Source: UBA1413 sp037447215 (GTDB lineage Bacteria; Bacteroidota; Bacteroidia; Bacteroidales; Prolixibacteraceae). Taken from it: a DNA stretch of 12,803 nucleotides. The DNA is taken from contig JBBIHB010000068.1 of NCBI GenBank assembly GCA_037447215.1, positions 1-12,803 of the forward strand, given 5' to 3'. Shown piece by piece: positions 6,821-12,803 of this stretch. A model generated the notes under the pieces. It saw only the letters and a list, made by a program, of their open reading frames with translations. It searched no databases and had not been told where the DNA came from. A program made the position numbers and the translations under genes. Each line of letters opens with the position of its first letter. Positions within the stretch are counted from its first letter, which is position 1.

Positions 6821-9322
6821 ATGAGAAGAATTATTTTGGTTATTACCTATTTTGCACTGATTTTTTCAGAAATAAATTCGTTAAATGCGCAACAACGCGG
6901 CAATATTGTTGAATATTTCGGTCGTCAGCGTGTTGAACAGATCGACGAAGGCTCTGTTTTTCATGTGTTTACAGAAGGTCTGACTTTGCCTGTTGCACCG
7001 GGTGGGGGAGGCATATTGCCTTCAATTGATATTATTGCATGGCATTTGTCGAATGGGATGCTTGAAGCGCCGTTTGCAGGAAAAAAGTTATTTCTGAACC
7101 AGCCCCTCGAAGACAGCATATATGTTTGGGAACCAATTTCGGCAGATGAAGAGGGCTTGCTTCAGGGGCGTAATCTTCGGCGATCATATATCTATACCAC
7201 AGTTAAATCTCCCCGTGAGGAGATTGTCCTTCTCGATGCAAAAGGACATACACGGGTGTTTATCAATGGAATGCCCCATGAAGGTGATCATTACGATTTT
7301 GGTTATACCCTTATACCTTTTAAACTGAAAAAAGGGAAAAATGAATTTATTTACACACCTGGACGATTTGGCAGGGTTTCCTCTAAACTGGTAGCCCCAT
7401 CGAAACCGGTTATCCTGACTAAACGTGATATGACCCTTCCGTCGCTTATAATCGGTGAAGATGATACCAAATGGGCGGCTATCAGGGTGATCAATGCATC
7501 AGAAAAAGATTTGTCAGGATTGTCTATCCGATGTGTTCTTCAGACAGGCGAAGAAGCTGAATATCCTGTCAGCAACATTATTTCACTTGCGGTTAGAAAG
7601 GTAAAGTTTAAAATACCGGAAACGCAATCCAGACAAGCTTCAGGAAAAGTAAATGCGGTGGTAATACTTTCGGATAGCAAGGGGAAAGAACTTGACCGTA
7701 CCGAAATAGAATTAAACCAGTATGCTGCGAACGTTCACCACGAGCGGACTTTTGTTAGCAGGATTGATGGAAGTGTTCAGTATTACAGTGTGGCACCATC
7801 AACAACGCCAGATGCCGGACAGGCATTGGTACTTTCGGTACATGGCGCCGGTGTTGAAGCCCGCAACCAGGCCCGGGCATATAAACAAAAAGACTGGGCG
7901 CATATAGTGGCCGCTACCAACCGAAGGCCTTACGGGTTCAACTGGGAAGAGTGGGGGCGGACAGATGGCATGGAAGTGCTTGAGAAAGCAAAAGAAGTTT
8001 TTCAAACCAAACCTGAATTAACTTATCTGACAGGCCATTCTATGGGTGGACATGGAACATGGCACCTGGGTGTTACCTTCCCCGACAGATTTGCAGCAAT
8101 AGCTCCCTGTGCCAGCTACCCCGATATTCTCGGTTATGGCAGGGGCCCGGTACCCGCTTCTTTGGAAGGGAACCAGCATCTGGAAATGCTTCGCCGGAGC
8201 GCCAATGGAGGTCGCACCCTCGACCTGAAACGAAATTTTTTGCAATCTGGGGTGTATATCCTACATGGTGATGATGATACTGTAGTTCCGGTTGAGCAAG
8301 CCCGAAAGATGAGGCAGACCCTTGGTGAATTTCATCCGAATTTTGCTTACTACGAATATCCGGGTGGCTCACACTGGTATGGTGATCATAGTGTTGACTG
8401 GCACCCCATTTTTTCATTTTTTAAATGGCAATCTATCCCTTATACCAAAGAAGTAAATCATATTGAATTTCATACCGCATCGCCGGGCATATCTGCTTCA
8501 AACTACTGGCTGACAATTGAACAGCAGAAAAAGCCTTTTATGTTTTCAAATGTAGTTTTCGATCGGAAAAATGATACCATTATGGGCGCTACGGAGAATG
8601 TAGCAGCCATGATGTTGCATCTGAACTTGGCTGGAATTGAACAAAATGCTATTATAATTATTGATGGTCAGGAGTTGAATATCGGTAATGTTCAGAAAGT
8701 TTTCCTTAGAAATATTGATGGAAATTGGAAGATTTCCGAAAAGAATACAAAAGAGAAACATCCGCAAAGAAACGGAGGTTTCAAAAATGCGTTTGATAAC
8801 CAGGCAGTCTTGGTATATGCAACAGGAGGAACGCATGAGGAGAATGACTGGTACAGAAACAAAGCCCGATTCGATGCTGAAGCTTTTCAATACAGAGCAA
8901 ATGGCTCCTTTGAGGTGATTTCCGACCGTGAGTTTTCTTTAGAGAAGTATGCCAACAGAAATGTTGTGATTTACGGAAATGCTGCCAATAACCGGGTATG
9001 GAACCTTTTGCTGAGAGATTGCCCCGTGGTGGTCAGAAACAACGAAATTGATTTTTGGGGAAAAATTTTAAAGGGCGACGATCTTGGAACTTATTTTATC
9101 TATCCACGTTCCGATTCTGATTTTGCAAGCATTGGTGTGGTAGCCGGTACAGGCGTTAAGGGCATGAAAGCTACCTATGCAAATGATTATTTTTCAGGAG
9201 TGAACGGCTACCCTGATTTGCTGATATTTAAAAACAACATACTTAAAGATGGTTTGGATGGCATTTTGATTTCAGGATTTTTCGACAACAAATGGGGTAT
9301 TGGGCATGAGTTTTCTTTTTAA
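6821..9322 (+). CDS. Secreted alpha/beta-hydrolase, prolyl oligopeptidase-type serine hydrolase
   Basis: An 833-residue protein with a signal peptide (MRRIILVITYFALIFSEINS, cleavage likely after A23). Residues 24-300 form a beta-rich N-terminal region with VFINGMPHEGDHYDFG, perhaps a carbohydrate-binding or jelly-roll-like module. The catalytic domain covers about 318-540: LVLSVHGAGVE supplies the oxyanion hole, GHSMGGHGTWH holds the nucleophile Ser407, LHGDDDTVVPV holds Asp486, and YPGGSHWYGD holds His518. This is a complete triad in the order of the POP/acyl-peptidase and esterase families. About 290 further residues (545-833) have no motif I recognise. It may be an esterase or a peptidase acting outside the cytoplasm; sequence alone does not separate these. 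It has its own promoter box and lies between a terminator and the glycerol operon. No T9SS tail is present: the protein ends GIGHEFSF. Confidence 0.85.
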   Translation: MRRIILVITYFALIFSEINSLNAQQRGNIVEYFGRQRVEQIDEGSVFHVFTEGLTLPVAPGGGGILPSIDIIAWHLSNGMLEAPFAGKKLFLNQPLEDSIYVWEPISADEEGLLQGRNLRRSYIYTTVKSPREEIVLLDAKGHTRVFINGMPHEGDHYDFGYTLIPFKLKKGKNEFIYTPGRFGRVSSKLVAPSKPVILTKRDMTLPSLIIGEDDTKWAAIRVINASEKDLSGLSIRCVLQTGEEAEYPVSNIISLAVRKVKFKIPETQSRQASGKVNAVVILSDSKGKELDRTEIELNQYAANVHHERTFVSRIDGSVQYYSVAPSTTPDAGQALVLSVHGAGVEARNQARAYKQKDWAHIVAATNRRPYGFNWEEWGRTDGMEVLEKAKEVFQTKPELTYLTGHSMGGHGTWHLGVTFPDRFAAIAPCASYPDILGYGRGPVPASLEGNQHLEMLRRSANGGRTLDLKRNFLQSGVYILHGDDDTVVPVEQARKMRQTLGEFHPNFAYYEYPGGSHWYGDHSVDWHPIFSFFKWQSIPYTKEVNHIEFHTASPGISASNYWLTIEQQKKPFMFSNVVFDRKNDTIMGATENVAAMMLHLNLAGIEQNAIIIIDGQELNIGNVQKVFLRNIDGNWKISEKNTKEKHPQRNGGFKNAFDNQAVLVYATGGTHEENDWYRNKARFDAEAFQYRANGSFEVISDREFSLEKYANRNVVIYGNAANNRVWNLLLRDCPVVVRNNEIDFWGKILKGDDLGTYFIYPRSDSDFASIGVVAGTGVKGMKATYANDYFSGVNGYPDLLIFKNNILKDGLDGILISGFFDNKWGIGHEFSF

Positions 9323-9412
9323 TGAGTTGTTATGTTTAAAAAATAGTTGTACATTGTAAAGCTGATTAAGTAAATTCAGAAACCGGTAAATCAAACTGAA
9401 AATATGCTGTTT

Positions 9413-10909
9413 ATGGAAAAATATATCCTCTCACTTGACTCAGGGACTACCAGTAACCGGGCCATACTTTTTAATCATTCCGGTGAAATTGTGTCTATAG
9501 CCAACCAGGAATTCGAACAGATTTATCCTCAACCGGGATGGGTTGAACACGACTCTGTAAAAATCTGGCAAACCCAGCTGCTTGTTGCCCAAAAAGTACT
9601 TTTAAAAGCAAATATTTCAGCTGAACAAATTGTAGCCATTGGAATAACCAATCAACGGGAAACTACTGTACTGTGGAACCGCGAAACCGGTATTCCGTTG
9701 GCAAATGCTATTGTCTGGCAGGACCGCCGTACTTCGGATATTTGCCAAAAGCTGCAGGAAGAAGGGTTTGAACCTATGATTACTGAAAAAACCGGACTGG
9801 TTGCCGATGCCTATTTTTCGGCTACAAAAATCAGGTGGATGCTCGACAACGTTGAAGGTGCTCAAAAACTTGCCGATGATGGCAAACTTGCCTTCGGGAC
9901 CATTGACAGTTGGCTGGTATGGAAACTCACCAATGGAAAGCTTCATATTACTGATGTAACCAATGCAAGCCGCACAATGCTTTTTAACATTCACACACTT
10001 GAGTGGGATAATGAGTTGCTTGATATGCTCAAAATACCCAAATCAATCCTGCCCGAGGTTCGCCCGTCAAGCGAAATTTACGGATATACTTCCCCCGAAT
10101 TCTTTGGATTAAAAATTCCTGTCAGTGGCATGGCCGGCGACCAGCAGGCTGCTTTGTTCGGACAAATGTGCCTTTCCGAAGGGATGGTTAAAAATACCTA
10201 TGGAACCGGATGTTTTGTGGTTATGAATACCGGGAGCAAGCCAATTGCATCCAGAAATAAGTTGCTCAGCACCATAGCTTGGCAAATTGGCAGAGAGGTA
10301 ACTTATGCCATCGAAGGGAGTATTTTCATGGGTGGCGCTGTGGTTCAATGGCTCCGCGACCAACTGAGGCTTATCTCCAAATCATCGGAAATAGAAGAAT
10401 TGGCTGCCCAGGTTGAAAACAATGGCGGGGTTTATTTTGTACAGGGCTTTGTTGGACTTGGCGCCCCTCACTGGGACCAATACGCTACGGGCGCCATTAT
10501 TGGGTTAAGCAGGGGAACCAATAAATCGCACATTGCTAGGGCCGTACTCGAAGGAATTGCTTTCCGCACCATGGAGGTTATTCATACAATGGAAGAAGAT
10601 GCAGGCATAACCATGACCGAACTAAGGGTTGATGGGGGAGCTTCGGTGAACAACCTGATGATGCAGATTCAATCCGATACCATATCAAAGAGGGTCGTCC
10701 GCCCCAAAGTTACGGAAACCACTGCCCTTGGCGCTGCATATCTGGCAGGGCTTTCTGCGGGTTTTTGGAATAATACTGACGAACTTCAAAAACAATGGCA
10801 AATCGAAAAAAGCTTTCAGCCAAATGTCTCGGATGAGGAAATGAAAAAGCGCATCGGTAATTGGAAAAAAGCCGTGGAAAGGAGCAAAAACTGGTACGAA
10901 TCACACTAA
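9413..10909 (+). CDS. glpK: Glycerol kinase
   Basis: Phosphorylates glycerol with ATP to sn-glycerol 3-phosphate in the cytoplasm. The ATG at 9413 (MEKYILSLDSGTTSNRA) fits the family N-terminus; an in-frame ATG at 9404 would add three residues, and neither has a clear ribosome site. Length from 9413 is 498 residues, normal for GlpK. FGGY-kinase features in order: LDSGTTSNRAILF (8-20), ITNQRETTVLWNRETG (Arg82, Glu83 bind glycerol), DAYFSATKI (Tyr134), TIDSWLVWKLTNG, GMAGDQQAALFG (Asp243, catalytic base), GTGCFVV, GLGAPHWDQYATGAIIGL, and VDGGASVNNLMMQIQSD (adenosine-binding region). The E. coli loop GGKGGTR that binds fructose bisphosphate is absent, as is the HPr-phosphorylated His of Gram-positive homologues (SPEFFG stands there). 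It is the first gene of a glpK-glpD-glpF operon. Confidence 0.97.
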   Translation: MEKYILSLDSGTTSNRAILFNHSGEIVSIANQEFEQIYPQPGWVEHDSVKIWQTQLLVAQKVLLKANISAEQIVAIGITNQRETTVLWNRETGIPLANAIVWQDRRTSDICQKLQEEGFEPMITEKTGLVADAYFSATKIRWMLDNVEGAQKLADDGKLAFGTIDSWLVWKLTNGKLHITDVTNASRTMLFNIHTLEWDNELLDMLKIPKSILPEVRPSSEIYGYTSPEFFGLKIPVSGMAGDQQAALFGQMCLSEGMVKNTYGTGCFVVMNTGSKPIASRNKLLSTIAWQIGREVTYAIEGSIFMGGAVVQWLRDQLRLISKSSEIEELAAQVENNGGVYFVQGFVGLGAPHWDQYATGAIIGLSRGTNKSHIARAVLEGIAFRTMEVIHTMEEDAGITMTELRVDGGASVNNLMMQIQSDTISKRVVRPKVTETTALGAAYLAGLSAGFWNNTDELQKQWQIEKSFQPNVSDEEMKKRIGNWKKAVERSKNWYESH

Positions 10910-10925
10910 AATAAACCCATAGCTT

Positions 10926-12494
10926 ATGAAACGGGAAACGATACTGAAAAGGATCAAAAAGAAAGTTAAGATATGGGATATTCTGGTTATTGGTGGTGGT
11001 GCTACCGGTTTAGGCATTGCCGTTGATGCTGCATCACGCGGGTATAAAACTTTGTTGCTCGAGCAATCTGATTTTGCAAAAGGAACATCAAGCCGGAGTA
11101 CCAAACTGGTACATGGTGGGGTAAGGTATCTGCAACATGGCGATATTGCCCTGGTTTTTGAAGCGCTGAAAGAACGGGGACTGATGTTTAAAAATGCACC
11201 CCATCTGGTAACTAACCAATCTTTTGTAATTCCATCGTACGATTGGTGGGTAGGTCCGTTTTATACCATCGGTCTTAAGGTGTACGATATGATGGCAGGA
11301 AAACTTGGGTTAGGCCCATCGAAAATGCTGAGCCGCGAGGAGGCCATTATAGCCCTTCCTACTGTTGAACAAAACGGCCTTAAAGGAGGGACTATTTACC
11401 ATGATGGTCAGTTTGACGATGCAAGAATGGCCCTCAGTCTGGCCCAAACTTGTACCGATTATGGCGGATCGGTGATCAATTACCTAAAAGTAACCGGCTT
11501 AATGAAAGAAAATGAACTTGTTACCGGGGTAAGAGCTGTTGATCAGCTTTCAGGTGAGGAAATGAATATTCGTTCAAAAGTAGTGGTTAATGCAACCGGG
11601 GTGTTTGCCGATGAGGTCTTACAGATGGATGACCCCGCTACCCGGCAGATTATTGTACCAAGTCAGGGAATACACATTGTCCTGAGCAGGGATTTTTTGC
11701 CTAATGAATCTGCGATAATGGTACCCCATACCCCTGATGGCAGGGTCATGTTTGCTGTTCCATGGCATAACCATGTGGTAGTTGGTACNNNNNNNNNNGT
11801 CGAATCCCCCTCACTTGAACCGGTTGCACTTGAACAAGAGATTAATTTCCTGCTCGGTATAGCCGGAAAGTACTTGACCAAACAGCCCGAACGTCAGGAT
11901 GTGCTCAGTGTGTTTGCTGGTTTACGGCCACTTGCCAAACCCGATGATGATAAAAAAGCAACCAAAGAGATCTCACGTAACCATAAAATGATTATTTCCC
12001 TTTCAGGATTGATTACCATTACTGGGGGTAAGTGGACCACTTACCGGAAAATGGCCGAAGATGTGGTGGATAAAGCTGTAATACTTGGAGGTTTCCCTGA
12101 AAGGGAATGCATTACACGTCATATGCCTATTCATGGGTACCGAATGGATGTGGATCCGGTCAATGACCCTTTGGCACCCTACGGAAGCGATAAAGAACAT
12201 GTTCTGTCCATTGAGGAAGATCATCCTGAGTACCAGGGATTCCTGAGTGAAAAGCTGCAGATCAGAAAGTCGCAGGTTGTATGGGCCGTCCGCGAAGAAA
12301 TGGCGCAAACAGTTGAAGATGTGCTGGCACGCCGCACAAGGGTACTGTTTCTCGATGCACGTGAAAGCCTCAGGATTGCCCCCGGAACGGCGTTTATAAT
12401 GGCGAATGAGATGAAAAAAGGGAATGATTGGATTGAAAATCAACTGTTGGATTTTGAAAAACTGGCTCAAAACTATATAATTAATCATAAATAA
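10926..12494 (+). CDS. glpD: FAD-dependent glycerol-3-phosphate dehydrogenase/oxidase (contains N gap)
   Basis: Oxidises glycerol 3-phosphate to dihydroxyacetone phosphate, passing electrons through FAD to the quinone pool at the inner membrane. About 522 residues. The N-terminal FAD-binding fold shows WDILVIGGGATGLGIAVDAA (GGGATG at 23-28), Glu46 in LLLEQSDF for the ribose, and the GlpD signature GTSSRSTKLVHGGVRYLQ. Later come NATGVFADEVL, VPWHNHVVVG, LSVFAGLRPL and TGGKWTTYRKMAEDVVD (FAD domain end). The C-terminal DAO_C domain includes VWAVREEMAQTVEDVLARRTRVLFLDA. The N-run at 11789-11798 keeps the frame open as four unknown codons after VVVG. It starts 16 bases after glpK. A basic N-terminal stretch (KRIKKKVKIW) precedes the FAD fold. 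Confidence 0.96.
   Translation: MKRETILKRIKKKVKIWDILVIGGGATGLGIAVDAASRGYKTLLLEQSDFAKGTSSRSTKLVHGGVRYLQHGDIALVFEALKERGLMFKNAPHLVTNQSFVIPSYDWWVGPFYTIGLKVYDMMAGKLGLGPSKMLSREEAIIALPTVEQNGLKGGTIYHDGQFDDARMALSLAQTCTDYGGSVINYLKVTGLMKENELVTGVRAVDQLSGEEMNIRSKVVVNATGVFADEVLQMDDPATRQIIVPSQGIHIVLSRDFLPNESAIMVPHTPDGRVMFAVPWHNHVVVGXXXXVESPSLEPVALEQEINFLLGIAGKYLTKQPERQDVLSVFAGLRPLAKPDDDKKATKEISRNHKMIISLSGLITITGGKWTTYRKMAEDVVDKAVILGGFPERECITRHMPIHGYRMDVDPVNDPLAPYGSDKEHVLSIEEDHPEYQGFLSEKLQIRKSQVVWAVREEMAQTVEDVLARRTRVLFLDARESLRIAPGTAFIMANEMKKGNDWIENQLLDFEKLAQNYIINHK
11789..11798. other. Assembly gap of 10 Ns inside glpD
   Basis: Ten undetermined bases follow GTTGGTAC and precede GTCGAATCC. They fall at the conserved GTTDTxVE segment of GlpD. 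The round number suggests a placeholder written by the assembler rather than a measured length. Confidence 0.97.
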
Positions 12495-12501
12495 TAATCA
12501 A

Positions 12502-12803
12502 ATGACTGAGTATTTTGCGGAGTTTCTGGGGACTTTTATCCTCATTTTATTGGGTAATGGTGTGGTGGCCAATACGAACCTGAAAAAAACACATTCCTTT
12601 GGTGGAGGATGGATTGTTATAGCTGCCGGCTGGTCAATGGCTGTATTTGTGGCCGTATTTGCCGTCAAAGATATCAGCGGGGCCCATATCAATCCGGCTG
12701 TGACCGTTGGGCTTGCCCTGAGCGGGCTTTTTGAATGGGGCCAGGTGTTGCCCTATGTTTTTGCACAGGTACTTGGTGCAATGCTGGGGGCGTCAACTGT
12801 ATA
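12502..12803 (+). CDS. glpF: Aquaglyceroporin / glycerol uptake facilitator (3' end outside window)
   Basis: The first 100 codons of an MIP-family channel for facilitated entry of glycerol across the inner membrane. It begins MTEYFAEFLGTFILILLGNG, the typical first membrane helix with the AEFxGTF motif. A second helix follows (GGWIVIAAGWSMAVFVAVFA), and then the first pore loop SGAHINPAVTVGLAL with the NPA box at 64-66. A third hydrophobic stretch (VLPYVFAQVLGAMLGAS) begins before the sequence ends. It starts seven bases after the glpD stop, so it shares the glpK-glpD transcript. The second NPA box and the selectivity-filter residues lie beyond the window; the strict GlpF call rests on the operon context and on length of the first loop. 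Confidence 0.93.
   Translation, partial: MTEYFAEFLGTFILILLGNGVVANTNLKKTHSFGGGWIVIAAGWSMAVFVAVFAVKDISGAHINPAVTVGLALSGLFEWGQVLPYVFAQVLGAMLGASTV

Noticed and set aside
9327..9358. Promoter for the glycerol operon (TTG, 20 bases, TACATTGT)
   Set aside because: Only the spacing is right; the -7 part differs from TAnnTTTG at two positions. A promoter is expected between 9323 and 9412 but cannot be located by eye.

Overview
The window looks like a piece of a Bacteroidota chromosome, probably a draft or metagenome-derived contig, since it carries a run of 10 Ns. The evidence is: secreted proteins with Bacteroidota-style signal peptides, a DUF4837 lipoprotein, a remnant of a type IX secretion (T9SS) C-terminal sorting domain on a fasciclin protein, Bacteroidota-type RHS sequence, and exact matches to the Bacteroidota -7 promoter box TAnnTTTG in front of two genes. 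No rRNA, tRNA, CRISPR array or insertion sequence was recognised.

Region 1 (1-1800, minus strand) is accessory DNA. It holds the 3' part of an RHS gene with no credible start codon, ending in a variable C-terminal domain of about 210 residues with a Cys...GGH pattern that may be a papain/NlpC-like amidase toxin. A short lipoprotein gene follows 18 bases downstream and is a candidate periplasmic immunity protein. The RHS reading frame is cut off just before the next promoter.

Region 2 (1850-4706, plus strand) is housekeeping-like: a GT4-type glycosyltransferase, ribonuclease HII (rnhB, overlapping the previous gene at ATGA), and a DUF4837 lipoprotein. They are closely packed and probably co-transcribed from a TATCTTTG promoter.

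Region 3 (4890-9322, plus strand) encodes exported proteins: a PIG-L/LmbE-type zinc deacetylase; a fasciclin-domain T9SS cargo gene that appears broken by three successive single-base losses; a strong GNRA-capped intrinsic terminator; and an 833-residue secreted alpha/beta-hydrolase of the prolyl oligopeptidase type with its own TAACTTTG promoter box.

Region 4 (9404-12803, plus strand) is a glycerol operon, glpK-glpD-glpF. The cell would import glycerol through GlpF, phosphorylate it with GlpK, and oxidise glycerol 3-phosphate to dihydroxyacetone phosphate with GlpD. glpD contains the N gap and glpF runs off the end of the window.

The most interesting parts are the RHS tip with its lipoprotein partner and the multiply frameshifted fasciclin gene. 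The rest looks conventional, and nothing here clearly amounts to a new system.
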